Of a DNA stretch of 64,000 nucleotides, positions 44,525-55,807 are shown in pieces. Source of the stretch: Dichetophora obliterata (taxonomy: Eukaryota > Arthropoda > Insecta > Diptera > Sciomyzidae); the NCBI GenBank assembly GCA_963920525.1, contig OY986438.1, forward strand, positions 92,727,557 through 92,791,556, given 5' to 3'. A model generated the notes under the pieces. The model had not been told where the DNA came from. It searched no databases and saw nothing but the letters and a program-made list of their open reading frames with translations. A program made the translations under genes and the position numbers. Every line of letters begins with the position of its first letter. Positions within the stretch are counted from its first letter, which is position 1.

Positions 44525-46100
44525 TTAATTCAATAATAAATCCAATTCATCATTGTGAATATCTAATAATACATCTTTTAGATTATTTCTCGACTTATTA
44601 ATAAATGGGTCAGAAGAAGCCATAAGATGGTTCATTACATCTTCATTTGTGGATTTTCTACTATATTTTCTTTAGTGGTTAAGAAGATATTGGCGATATT
44701 CTTTCATTTGAGCCACCTGTGCTTTCTCTATAAGCATTTCTACTGGAAGCACTGCAAATGATATGATTGTACTACCATGCAATAAAACTTTGTGTACAAT
44801 AACTGGCATATTATACCAATTATACAATTCCTCACATAATTATGCAGTTTCCATTCAATAACGTTGAAATTTTGCCGGATTAACTGATTCACAACTGTTT
44901 ATAGTGTTTAGTATAATTTTCAATCGATGGATTAAGTCAGGATCGGCACTTACAATATCCGCTGTGACATCAGGGTTCTGAAAAATCTTCGAGCAGTATT
45001 GGCATCATTCGTTGTCCCAGTTTGTGAGTAATAAAAAAATAAAGAAGTTGCCCATCATACCCTGCCTAAAAACGTCAATATTAAGGCCCAAATCCTTTTT
45101 GAATTTTTGTTGAATATTTTTTTCGTTTCATCTTTTATTGCTTTCGTTTCTTTATTGGTCCGCCATGACTGAAAGTTTTTATTTTATGCAATTTCGAGAG
45201 ATCCCTCTTCTACTGATTTCGATTGCAATAATTGTAAATTGTTCATTTCAGTAGGTTTGGCTTTGCAAATATAGCATACTGACATTGCCGATGTTTCAGT
45301 AACGTTATTCGCTACTTTAGATTCCAGAATTCTTTGAGAGGTGTGATCCAGCAAATCTTGTAATGGGACCATCGAATAATTTTCTTCGGTTCGTATATTT
45401 TTTGGATAACATTTTTTTTTTTTTTTTTTTGTAATAAGACGGAATAAGACGGAAAAATGTTGAATCCGAATTCTTTACAAGAATTTCGTATATTTTCGTA
45501 TTGATGTTTGGACAATGAGGCATCAAGTATAAGAGCTAATGCTTTTTCTGGAGCGAATTTTCAGTTTACGATATGTTGAGGTGTGGAAACCTTGACGAAA
45601 TTCTCCCTGGAGATATATGTCGTGAACTCTAGATCTCAAAATAAAGCCAGGAGCGTTTTTGAGATGCAGAAATAAAAATGGTACAATTAATAAAGGAAAA
45701 CTCAAGTTGGATTTTTCAGTCTTACTTCGTCAATGGTTTATTCGCAAGAGAGATTAACCTAGTCTTAAGTTACATCAAGAGGCCTAATTAAGCATTAATA
45801 ATAGAAGATGGCGTATATTCGAAAGTGAAAGATGCGCCATCTGCTAGTGAAATTTATCTCAGCAGCTAGATTATGTTAAGACATAAGATGCGGTTTTCTA
45901 CATATACACGATATATTTTTTATTAATCTTTTTAGCAGCCGATGTTATAAGCTCTTTTGGCAATGTGTATCACAAAGTTCATTAATTTTGTTTCTTTTAG
46001 CACGAGCGCCACATTCAACGAAATATTTTATTGGTCTACCGAGCTTAGCATCATATGAACACACGAATCTTCCTCATCCGATAATTTTAGTGCAACAACA
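44525..46100 (-). pseudogene. Decayed Transib/RAG1-like transposase
   Basis: No long frame survives, but the minus strand read across frames gives a consistent series of Transib-family blocks: LGRPIKYFVECGARAKRN (near 46050), ALALILDASLSKHQYENI (near 45535), SVCYICKAKPTEMN (45284-45243, a CxxC zinc-binding site), TNDANTARRFF (near 45005), VHKVLLHG (near 44800) and SRKSTNEDVMNHLMASSDPF (near 44650-44590), ending at a stop at 44525. Transib is the transposon family from which vertebrate RAG1 is thought to derive. At least five frameshifts or stops interrupt it, and a T22 run lies at 45411-45432. The family call rests on recalled motifs; no Transib-type CAC ends were located. Confidence 0.65.
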
Positions 46101-46803
46101 TTGGTCAGCCACATTTCATTTGATTTTAAAATAATTCTCTTCTTCGACCACTAGCTTGCCATTTTATGTTAAAACGATTTAAAAATTCTGATTAATACGA
46201 AAACACAGCTCGATTTCTTTTATTTGGAGATTGGAATATTTGGTTTTTAAAATATTAAAACTCACTTTAATATCACGTTTGCAATTAATCATTATTTCTG
46301 CCATTTTTTTAATGTTATTTCAAAATTACGCATTTTATAAATTTTTTTAAATAAAGCACAACCAACAATGTTAACTAAAAACTTTTATATAAAAGTAAAG
46401 AGCTGCAATTGTAGAAATTGTGTACTCTACATCCAACATAATTTAATCGCATAAAACAATACTTTCCAGAATAAGAAACTTAAAATTGTATAAGCCCAGA
46501 GAGTAAAAAGATATATTCCATTTAACTTTGTTAATAGACCAAATAAATTAAATAAACTAAAATAATTTATGTTTTTATACATATTTTATTAATAACTTAC
46601 AAAAAAAAAAAAACAAACATATATAATTGTAGTGCCAATTTTATGTCCCTAATATATTATGTCCCTAAAAAACGCTATGGTGCCAATTTTTCTCTTGCAG
46701 TCTATTCATTTTTATGTTTTGAGCTTAAATTTAAGCTTAATTTGCTTTGATTACTTTTATCGCCACATATAAATGACAACGAAATGCTTAAACAGAATAC
46801 GGC
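46101..46803. other. Unassigned DNA left of copy B
   Basis: May include a few more decayed N-terminal codons of the Transib relic up to about 46300. The rest is AT-rich with no supported feature. Confidence 0.35.
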
Positions 46804-46832
46804 TTAGGGGGTGTCCATTAATTAAGTGAGGC

Positions 46833-46848
46833 ATTTAGGGGAGCGGGG
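46833..46848. repeat. Target-site duplication, left, of RTE LINE
   Basis: ATTTAGGGGAGCGGGG, matched by ATTTAGGGGGGCGGGG at 49850-49865 (one mismatch in 16). The pair brackets the LINE exactly. Confidence 0.85.
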
Positions 46849-47103
46849 TAACTGGGGGCGATGTAAAAAAGTAACATGTCTGACTGTTTCAACCTGGCGA
46901 GGCCAGAATAATCTTTGTGAAATCGCCTCAAGTCGACTCAAACCTCCACGTGGTGTTTCCTGGGCAACGTCAAAACTGACAACCGTTAGTTTGGCGGCTA
47001 ATCTGAGCGGCGGGCCTTCCTAGGCTTAAAATAGGTTATGCGTCGGGTTTGAAGCCCACCCGTAAAAACCCATTTCAATGAAAACAACTTAGAAAAGAAG
47101 AAA

Positions 47104-48372
47104 ACTGATCCCCAAATCTGATGACGACCTCCGCAAACGAAAAACTGATAATGATTTACGGATATGCACCTGGAATGTCCGAACCCTTAATTGGGAAGGT
47201 GCCTCTATCCAACTGACTTGTCCATCCTTCATCGGATGTCCATGCTCTATCCATATATGTCTTGGAAAGATACAAAGCTGATATCACTGCTATCCAAGAA
47301 ATGCGATGGAAGGGACAGGGTTGCATTCGGCATGCATGATATCTACTACAGCGGCCATGCGGAGAAGCACGAGTTTGGATGCGGATTTGTAGTTGGCAAG
47401 AGACTACGGCCCCACGTCCTGCGATTCACACCTGTGAACGAACGACTTGCCATAATCCGCATCAAGGTTAAATTTTTCAACATAAGCCTAATATGTGCGC
47501 ACGCTCCGACAGAAGACAAGGACGATGAGATCAAAGAAATTTTCTATGAGCGCCTTGAAAATGCTTACGAGTGCTGCCCCCGTCACGACGTAAAAATCGT
47601 GCTTGGTGACTTCAACGCTAAGGTGGGCAAGGAAAATATTTTTGGTCCAACAGTCGGAAAGTTCAGCCTCGACGACAACACCTCCGATAACGGAATGAGG
47701 CTGATTGACTTCGCACGAAACATGGTCGTAAGTAGCACTAGATTCAAGCATCTCAATATTCATAAAGCCACCTGGATGTCCCCTGATCAAAAAACCAAGA
47801 ATCAAATTGATCACGTTTTGATCGACGGAAGGCACTCTTCCAGTGTATTGGATGTACGCACGATCCGTGGTGCAAACATTGACTCAGATCACTATCTTGT
47901 TGCAGCCAAGATCCGTACACGTCTATGTGCAGCTAAGAATACACGCAACCTTACACAGAGAAAGCTAGACGTCGACAAGCTGCAATCGAAACAGACAGCC
48001 GATGCTTTCGCCACTCGGCTCTCACTCCTGCTTCAAAGCACTCCTCCAATCGATGATGTATGCGCGCAGTGGACACACATTTCCAACTCCATGCGTGCGG
48101 CTGCTGAAGAGGTGATTGGCTACCAACGCCCTCGCCGAAACCAGTGGTACGACCAGGAGTGTCGCGACGCCACTGCAGAGAAAGACGCCGCCTACAAAGC
48201 CACCCCGCAGTCGGTTGTAACGCGCGCTGCTAAGGAGCGATACAAAGAAAAAAGGAGGGAAGAGAAACATATTTTAAGGCGGAAAAAAAGAGAGGCAGAA
48301 AAGCGCGAGCAGGAGAAGATTGAGATGTGTATGGTGACAGGAATGAGGCCCGAAAATTTTTCGAAAAAATAA
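47104..48372 (+). pseudogene. RTE LINE endonuclease domain, frameshifted
   Basis: Encodes the endonuclease that nicks the target to prime reverse transcription. The domain begins near 47155 (LRICTWNVRTLNWEGA), one frame away from the long 47191-48372 frame; LERYKADITAIQEMRW sits in yet another frame near 47260-47305, so two shifts occur early. From 47335 the frame is clean: LICAHAPTEDKDDE, VLGDFNAKVG (catalytic D and N), ATWMSPDQKTKNQIDHVLID and DSDHYLV (catalytic SDH). A linker with a lysine/arginine-rich stretch (RYKEKRREEKHILRRKKREA) leads to a stop at 48370, after which the reverse transcriptase continues in other frames. The layout resembles insect proteins annotated 'craniofacial development protein 2-like'. 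Confidence 0.85.
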
Positions 48373-48419
48373 GACGCCTTGCCGATGGCTTTAAAACCGG
48401 GGCCTCTTCCTGAAAGGAT

Positions 48420-49825
48420 GAAAACGGGAATCTAGTGACAGATGTCCAGAGTACACTGACGTTATGGAGGTAACACTTCTCTAAGCTTCTAAATGGGGAC
48501 GCTGACAACAATCCTGCCAATAGAGATGATATTCTGGAAACCCCAATTTCGGATGACAGCGTCGAGGTTCCGCTGCCCGACTATGATGAAGTTCTGATAG
48601 CTATAGCTCGGCTTAAAAATGACAAAGCCGCGGGAGCTGATGGCTTACCTGCTGAGCTGTTTAAGAACGGAGCTCTACTTAAATGCATTCACGAGCTTCT
48701 ATGCAGAATATGGTCGGAAGAATGCATTCCGAACGATTGGAATCTCAGTGTGCTCTGCCCAATCCACAAGAAAGGCGATCCCACTATCTGTGCCAATTAC
48801 CGTGGGATAAGCCTTCTTAATATCGCATATAAGGTCCTGTCGAGCATTTTATGTGACAGATTGAAGCCCATTGTAAACGAACTGATCGAACCTTATCAGT
48901 GTGGCTTCAGACCTGGAAAGTCCACCATCGACCAGATTTTCACGCTACGACAAATCTTGGAGAAGACTCAAGAAAAACAAGTCGACACCCACCATCTTTT
49001 TTGTTGACTACAAAACCGCCTTCGACAACCCAATAAGGAATCACTTGTACTCCACCATGTCTGAATTTGGTATTCCTGCAAAACTAATACGACTTTGCAG
49101 GATGACACTGAGCAACACCAGCAGCGCAGTTAAAATCGGGAAGGACCTCTCCCCAAACAAACAAACAGTCCCATCGTCTTGGAACCCACGGTACAGTTGA
49201 CAATACCTCCTTCGAGGTTGTGAAGGACTTCGTTTATCTGGGATCCAGCATTAATTTAACCAACGACATCAGCATTGAGATCAAACGAAGAATAACTCTT
49301 GCCAACAGATGTTACTTTGGGCTCAGTAGGCAATTGAGAAGCAGAGCCCTCTCTCAACGAACGAAAATCACGCTCTATAAATTGCTTATCATGCCAGTCC
49401 TACTTTACGCATCACAAACCTGGACGCTGAGCAGTTTAGATGAAAAGACTTTAGGAGCATTCGAGAGGAAGATTCTTCGTAAGATCTTCGGACCAATCTG
49501 CGTCAATGGCGAGTACCGAATACGGTGGAATGATGAACTGTATGAGCTGTACGCTGACATCGACATAGTCAAGCGCATTAAAATCGAGCGGCTTCACTGG
49601 CTTGGTCATGTTCAGCGCATGAAAGACGATGCTCCAGTGAAGAAAACATTCGATTCGGTACCCAGCGGCGGTCAACGCAGAAGAGGACGACCGCATCTTC
49701 GTTGGAAAGACCAAGTAGAGGACAACCTGACGAAGCTTGGAATTTCCAACTGGCGCCAGCAAGCGAAAGACAGGAATGGCTGGCGCAAATTCTTAGATGA
49801 GGCCAAGACCGACATACGGTTGTAG
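48420..49825 (+). pseudogene. RTE LINE reverse transcriptase lacking its catalytic core
   Basis: The fingers and early palm are readable: LKNDKAAGADGLPAELFKNG (near 48615), CPIHKKGDPTICANYRGISL (near 48757-48815) and CGFRPGKSTIDQIFTLRQIL (near 48900). A one-base shift near 48985 moves on to FFVDYKTAFDNP, the block with the first palm aspartate. The text jumps near 49160 from SAVKIGKDLSP to a downstream VVKDFVYLGSSI block, so the RQGDPLS and YADD boxes expected between are deleted. The C-terminal thumb and tail (49220-49825, 201 codons) are intact and end LHWLGHVQRMKDDAP...RRRGRPHLRWKDQ, typical of RTE. The enzyme cannot be active. Confidence 0.85.
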
Positions 49826-49849
49826 CGCCGACGAAGTAAGTACGTAGTA

Positions 49850-49865
49850 ATTTAGGGGGGCGGGG
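49850..49865. repeat. Target-site duplication, right, of RTE LINE
   Basis: ATTTAGGGGGGCGGGG, partner of 46833-46848. It also marks where copy B's own sequence resumes. Confidence 0.85.
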
Positions 49866-50613
49866 GGTTAAGCAGAATCTCACTAACTCTCACGTGGGGG
49901 AGAGGGGGTTCTCGCAAAAATGTCGTAATTTTTTATCAGCAAGAAACAGTGTGGAATTATGAGATAACTGGTTAAATTCTGTTCTTTTTTCGCTGTTATA
50001 CGAGTGCAATAAATTGGCATAGTAGCTCGTCGATTATTCTACCACCGGCTAGCTGAACACGCGATTCGACGAGCGCTGCGACGAAGTCTCTACTTGTTGT
50101 GTTTACGTCCGTAAATGTTTAGTTCAGTGGTCGGCACACATGAAGCAAATCCCAGTAAGAACATTCATGCATACAGCATTGTAATGTAGGCATACGTTTG
50201 ATGTTTTGTATGCATGCCAGCATAAATGCATGCTCATTTCCATTTTACATGGCGATGTCAAACAAGAGCATGTGTACTGTGTACCCGCATAATTACTATT
50301 GCTGTATGCATGGGGAACTAGTACTACTCTATGCATTCATTGTCATTAATACTGCATGCATACATTACCATTAATACTGAATACATACAATTGCATTAAT
50401 ATTGTCAGAAAAAAATTGCTGTTGTCATTAGTTAATCATATTATTTATTTCAGTTTTTTAAGTTGTTATATTCTGTTATATTTATTTATATTTTGTTAAT
50501 AAATTATGTATTACTGCACTCCTTAAAGTTTAAAAGCACAATGGGAGTTCATATTTTTTAAGCAAGACTATTATGCATGCAAGGTTCATGCCTTAGTACT
50601 AATACAGCATGCA

Positions 50614-51065
50614 AATTAAATTTTTGACGTTAAGTTTTATTAAAAAAAAATCTTTATTTAATTCATAAAAACTTAACAATTAAAAATATTCTTATAATCT
50701 AAATTGCAACTTAAATTTAAGTAAGAACTGGAACTAAAACTGAACTACACTGAACTGCAATGAAACTGAAGAAGTATTCTAGGTTAATACTTCTTTTATA
50801 CCTTTATTTCCTTATTTACATCTTTACATAAACTTATGTATTACATATTATTTATTAATGTATTTGGACCTTCCCATTTAGATACTTTTAAGAATTTATC
50901 ATATAAAAAAATTTGATCATAAACATCATCCGATCAATATTCCCAGCAATCATTTATAAACAAAGAAATATGATTAGAAGCATACTTTGATATGAAAAGC
51001 ATTAAATCTTATTTATAAAAATTTTTGTTTAGATTATCTATTAAAGTTACCAGCAAGTGCTAACT
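50614..51065 (-). repeat. 3' LTR of the gypsy-type element
   Basis: Downstream LTR in element orientation, 452 bp, from AGTTAGCACTTGCTGG (51065) to AATT (50614). It differs from the 5' LTR by roughly 24 substitutions plus a few small indels, including the first bases after AGT. Confidence 0.92.
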
Positions 51066-51081
51066 TTAACTCCCCCCTTCG
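51066..51081 (-). promoter_or_regulatory. Polypurine tract
   Basis: The minus strand reads CGAAGGGGGGAGTTAA directly upstream of the 3' LTR start (AGTTAGCACTTGC), the expected plus-strand primer site of an LTR retroelement. Confidence 0.8.
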
Positions 51082-51084
51082 TTT

Positions 51085-52535
51085 AAGACAAATCATCCCG
51101 ATTTGTTACATTCTTGGACAAATTTTCAATTTTACTTTGTATTTCTTCTAATGCAAATTCTTCTTCTTTACGTAATTTATTTTCTTTAAATTTCCTAAAA
51201 AATTTGATGATTTTTAAAATAATATAATCATTATGGAGAAAGTTATAAAACCTGTTAAAGTCCAAATACATTGTTTCACTTTTGCATTGTCTGTTTTGAT
51301 ATTTAACAAATCAATATTATCAAAATTAAAATTAGTTTCTTTTTCTATATATTTAACAATTTCATAGTCATTCAAATTATTATTTTTAATATAATTAAAT
51401 ATTACATCATTTTCATTTTCATATGTTTCGTTGTCAATAATGATTTGATTGTTAAATGTTTCTAAATATATACCATTTGTTTTAAATTCATTAACTATAT
51501 GGTTTCCACTTATTAAGATTGCTCCGTCTTTAATGATTTCCATTTTCCTTTCTTGTTATTTAGAATTTGTGACAGGCAATACTCTTCTTTAATGGTTTTA
51601 CAAAATATACTTAATAATTTTTTTTTACAATTCTTTACATTTTCAAAAATTTTATTACATTTTACAATTTCTTTCGGTATGATCAATTTACTTTCATTTT
51701 GGCTAATTGCCCTTGTTTCAAAATAATTGCATGATTTGGTAATTATTGGATATTTTATATATATATATAACAATTAAGTTTTTATTTTGAATAATTTTAA
51801 AAATTGAGGTATCTAGCAAATCTGTAATTGTTATTTTCTCATGTTCTCATATTCATATTCATATTCATTCATATTCATATTCATATTCTCATGCTAAAGT
51901 AATTGTATATATAACATTTTGTAATTCATTTAAAATCAATTGGTTTCTTCTTTTAATCATTATTTTTATTTTTGAAGAATCTGGTATTTTTCTTTCATTA
52001 ATAATCATGTCAGATTAATTATCATGTCGTGCAATTGTTCAATCGCCTTAAATATTTGTGAATAAGTTACAAATTGTTTATTATTGTTCTGTACGAGTTC
52101 ATCCAGTTTTGTATTTATGTTAACTAAGTCGTTATAATCTGGTGTCCCGGCTATACATTTCCATAATGTTCCTAGTTCGTTTATTCCCCGTCTTATTCTG
52201 TTAACTTTCCTATTCTTTGGTTTTTGTAATTTTCCTAACAAAATTTCGATTATTCCTGTTTCAATGTCAGTCTCACTATATTCTGATGTTGTTATTTTTG
52301 ATTTATTTATTTTAATTTCTTTAAAGTATTTAGTTTAGTTTTTATTTGTTTCTATTATTTCATTGTAATATGTTAAATTAGTGACATGATATATTTCACC
52401 GTAATTTTCATAAATAAGGGCTTTATCATTTTCGATAAGTATGTAATTATCTCTTGTATAGTATATTATATCAATTATTTCAGTTTTTGCTATCGTAGTG
52501 AATATTAATATTATTATTATGTATTTCATCTGCAA
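51085..52535 (-). pseudogene. env-like gene of the gypsy-type element, broken
   Basis: Remnant of an insect errantivirus-type envelope gene, whose product in active relatives is a membrane fusion glycoprotein. Order on the minus strand: a hydrophobic signal-like N-terminus (52535 to 52335), a central piece with a basic furin-type cleavage motif (RIRR) followed by a glycine-containing segment (52241 to 52005), further pieces at 51773-51513 and 51543-51214, a hydrophobic membrane-anchor-like segment near 51230, and a charged tail ending near 51085. At least four frame changes or stops separate these pieces, and a (CATATT)n microsatellite occupies 51842-51893, so no complete protein can be made. 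Confidence 0.75.
51842..51893. repeat. (CATATT)n microsatellite within env remnant
   Basis: About eight imperfect CATATT units. Probably arose after the env gene lost function. Confidence 0.85.
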
Positions 52536-52799
52536 TGAAAAAAGAAAGATAATATTTTTAATATATATTGTATCTATTTGTTATATCTCTTTGTTCAATC
52601 GGTATTAATCTATTTCTTGTATCTATATTTTCTCCTTGCATAATTTTTATTATGACGTCATCTAAAAATATCATTATTTGCGTGTTTACTAAATTTGAAA
52701 CTATTGGTTCTTCTGAGGATTGTGACATTTCAACATCCTCTTCATTCGTTTCGGTTATTACTGGTAACACTGCAAAAATTTTAAAATTTAATATTATCT

Positions 52800-53814
52800 T
52801 TATGGATAATTCTATTTCTATTATTTATTTTAATTATTTTCCCTAAATCTTCTTTAACATATTGTTTTTTATATCGCGGTTGTAATTCATTTCAATCGCC
52901 CATTAATTTTTCATATACCTTTTCTCCTATATTATATTCCTTATCTCTTCTAGATTTATTATGCGTTTCTAACATTTTATTTTGAGCACTTATTAGTTTT
53001 TCTTTTAAATTATCATGATTTACTTTATTGAATAATACTTCATGTGGTTTAGTACTCGTTATTGAATGTATTGTTTTGTTATATAACTGAGCTGCTCATA
53101 AAATCTATTCTAAGTCACTTACTAAATTATATTCTTGTTTAATTCATCTAGAGATTTCAATCAGTGTGGAATGAGCTCTTTCTATATATATTTTTAACTA
53201 CTAAAAATTTTGAATACGCATCAACACAAGTCATAAATATTAATTTTTGAGCGTAAAAAATATCAACATGTAGTTGTTCCCTTTCCTTGTTTGGAATTGG
53301 TGCCTCGCCAATTGGTACTTTTACTAATTATAACATCTTGATCTTCTTGATTTTCAATGTCCGTTGGGAAAATTTTTGTATGGACGAATTTAATATCAAA
53401 TATTTCAAGTAATTTTATTTTGATTTCATATAAATCATCTGGTGTAAAATATATTCCTGTTACAATATTTGGTTTAAGGTATTCCTTTAGTATTGTTATT
53501 AAATTTTCAACTGTATCATATTCAATAAGAAGTCTTTTATTCCCAAATTTTGTTAATTGTTCATGGATTGTAAATCTATTTTTGCTCAGAATTATTTGTT
53601 GTTTAAAATGGTTTAATGTTTTATCTGTACTTTTTATCTGTATGTTATCGCTACTTTCAGCGGATTGTTGTGTTGAATTAATTGATGATGAAGAATCATC
53701 TGTTAAATTATTTAAATTTTGTCTTGATAAAGCATCTGCGACAACATTAGTAACACCTGGCTTGTATATAATTTTTGGTGAATATTCTTCAATTAAGGCA
53801 TGCCATCTTTTCAT
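52800..53814 (-). pseudogene. pol RNase H end and integrase, with internal deletions
   Basis: The 183-codon frame (53814 to 53263) begins with the end of RNase H and the linker VVADALSRQ, then a variable spacer. The integrase zinc-binding domain is missing: the text goes almost directly to LHVDIF (first catalytic aspartate region, near 53270) and DAYSKFLVVKN. It then jumps to ERAHSTLIEIS near 53185, so the part with the second catalytic aspartate is deleted. The C-terminal part (HSITSTKPHEVLFNK, KSRRDKEYNIGEKVYEK, near 53070-52920) is recognisable in several frames. Integrase cannot function. Confidence 0.75.
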
Positions 53815-54241
53815 TTTGGCATTTGGATTCCTCGTTGATACTGCAAACGTTAGTGGTTGATGATCTGTGAATATTTCCAGATCTGAAACTCCATATAAGT
53901 AATTTCTTCAATTCTTTAATGCCCATACTATTGCATATAGTTCTTTTTCGTTAGTGGCAAAGCGTTGTTCCATAGGATTCAAAGTTTTTAAAATAAATTT
54001 TATAGGATTTTTGTCTTGTGATAGAACTGCTGATGAATCGCTGTATTTGATGCATCCTTTGTTAAAGTAAATTTCTTATTAAAATCGGGTTGATACAATT
54101 CTATTTTCTCTTTAAGGCATTCTTTTAGTTTTTCACAGGACTTGATTCCATCTTCATCTAATATTATTTTAGTATTTTTAGATTTGTATTGGGATATTTT
54201 ACCATTATCTCCTGATAAATGTTTTGTTAATGGTTTTGCTA
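53780..54241 (-). pseudogene. pol RNase H region, decayed
   Basis: Scattered readings on the minus strand give LYAIVWALKN and FTDHQPLTFAVSTRNP, the RNase H blocks of gypsy-type elements (conserved E and D), with stops between. It is continuous with the frame that follows, whose first residues (MKRWHALIEEYSPKIIYKPG) are the end of the RNase H domain. Confidence 0.75.
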
Positions 54242-55000
54242 TTAATGCATAATTTTTAATGAATTTTCTATAATATGCGGTAATTCTAAAAAGCTTCTTA
54301 GTTGTCTAAGTGTTGTTGGGATTGGAAAGTTTGAAATTGTCTCCACTTTTCTTGGATCTGTTTTAATTATGTTATGCGATACTACATATCCTAAAAATGC
54401 AATTTCTTTTTTATAAAATACGGATTTTTCCAACGCTATTTTCTTATTAGCCTGTTTTAATGCATCAAAAATTATATTTAAGGGTTTAGCATGTTCTTTA
54501 ATATTTTCTGAAAAAACTTTTATGTCATCTATATAGACATGACAAAATTTACCTACAAAATTTCGTAGTATATTATCCATTGCTCTCTGAAAAATACTTC
54601 TGGCGTTTTTCAATCCAAATGGCATTCTTAAATATTCATATTTCTCAATATCTTCATTATTCATCAATATTTGATGGAATCCTGATTCTAAATCAATTGT
54701 CGAAAATATCTTTGCTTTATCTAAATTAAACAATATTGTATTTGTATCTGGTATTGGATATTTATCTAAGATTGTTTCATTGTTTATCTTTTTATAGTCG
54801 ATTACCATACGTAGTTTTGGTGTCCCATCCTCATTAGTTCCTTTCTTTGGGACTACCCATATTGGTGAGTTGTATGGGCTCTTGCTTGGTTGAATTATAT
54901 TTGCCTTCAACATTTTTTCTATTTCTTTGCTTACAAAAGAATTTACTGACAGTTGATATGGATACTGTTTGCTCCAATCTGTACGAAATGGTAAATTCAT
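54242..55000 (-). pseudogene. pol reverse transcriptase of the gypsy-type element
   Basis: A 252-codon open frame holding most of the polymerase domain: SPYNSPIWVVPKKG, LRMVIDYKKINNETI, FSTIDLESGFHQI (first catalytic aspartate), YEYLRMPFGLKNA and CHVYIDDIKVFS (YIDD catalytic pair), then FLGYVVSHNIIKTDP of the thumb/connection. The frame closes at 54242 with the connection continuing in other frames. All three aspartates are present, so this domain by itself is intact. It sits within an otherwise broken pol. Confidence 0.93.
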
Positions 55001-55154
55001 AGTTATATCTCTATGTTCCTTTTTTTATTCTTTCAATAACTTCATTTCTTAATGATAGATATTCATCTTCATTTTTTATATTATTTATTTTCATTTTGTC
55101 AGTATTATTCTTCGACGGCGTTTTGAGATTTTTTCTCAAAATTTTATTTTTATT

Positions 55155-55385
55155 AGCGGCATTTCCTTCGCTTGGCGTTTCGAATTTTTTATATTAATAG
55201 CGGTATTTCCTTCGCTTGGCGTTTCGAATTTTTTGTTCGAAATTATTTTATTTATATTAATAGCGGTATTTCCTTCGCTTGGCGTTTCGAATTTTTTGTT
55301 CGAAATTATTTTATTTATATTATTAGCGGTATTTCCCTTCCCTTGGCGTTTCAGAACTTTTTTGTTCCGATATGTTTTTGTTTTC
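55155..55385 (-). repeat. 63-bp tandem repeat inside pol
   Basis: Four units start at about 55155, 55199, 55262 and 55325. The two complete central units are 63 bp and nearly identical; the first lacks about 20 bp and the last has small changes. Translated on the element strand each full unit gives 21 residues containing ISNKKFETPSEGNTA. It lies between protease and reverse transcriptase, where a linker would sit. Confidence 0.88.
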
Positions 55386-55655
55386 AATTAATGCTTTATT
55401 ATTCTCTATTTCATTTTCCATCTCATTGATGTACTTGATATCATATTGTTTTCCTTTTATTTCTAAGATTCCTTTTCCAAAATCTAGTTTAATATTGTTA
55501 CTTTTTATAAAACTCATCCCTATGAGAAAATCGCTTTCTAAATTATTTATTCCACAAAATCTTTGTTTTATTCCAAAAAATTCCATTTCAGAATAATGAG
55601 TTATTATTGTGTACCCGTTTATTGTTTTTACGCGTTTTATTATTGGCAATTTCAT
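55323..55655 (-). pseudogene. pol protease region of the gypsy-type element
   Basis: This 110-codon frame covers the C-terminal part of a retroviral-type aspartic protease, recognised by the block DFLIGMSFIKSNNIKLDFGK (family form ending in a strand-turn-strand after the LG/IG pair). The active-site DTGA block lies just upstream, in another frame near 55690-55710 (DTGATNCY-like reading), so the protease is frameshifted. It runs on into the 63-bp repeat region. Confidence 0.7.
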
Positions 55656-55807
55656 TCTTTTAATACATACAATACATTTGGCTTAACGTAACAATTCGTC
55701 GCACCAGTATCGATTAATATTTTAATTGTTTTTCTCGTTATATTCTGTTCTCCGATAAGGTAGGGGAGGTCGTTCGCTCGCCTAAAAAAGCATTTTCTTT
55801 AATATTA

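Larger units (their letters stand above)
46849..49849 (+). mobile_element. RTE-type LINE inserted in copy B, about 3.0 kb
   Basis: A near full-length non-LTR element bounded by a 16-bp target duplication. A 5' leader of about 260 bp is followed by apurinic-type endonuclease and reverse transcriptase coding parts. The 3' end (GACGAAGTAAGTACGTAGTA) has no poly-A, in keeping with the RTE clade. Its GC content is clearly higher than that of the surroundings. The reading frame has several shifts and an internal deletion of the polymerase core. Confidence 0.85.

Noticed and set aside
47346..49883. Minus-strand frames of 82-115 codons across the RTE LINE
   Set aside because: Antisense shadows of the less AT-rich LINE coding sequence.
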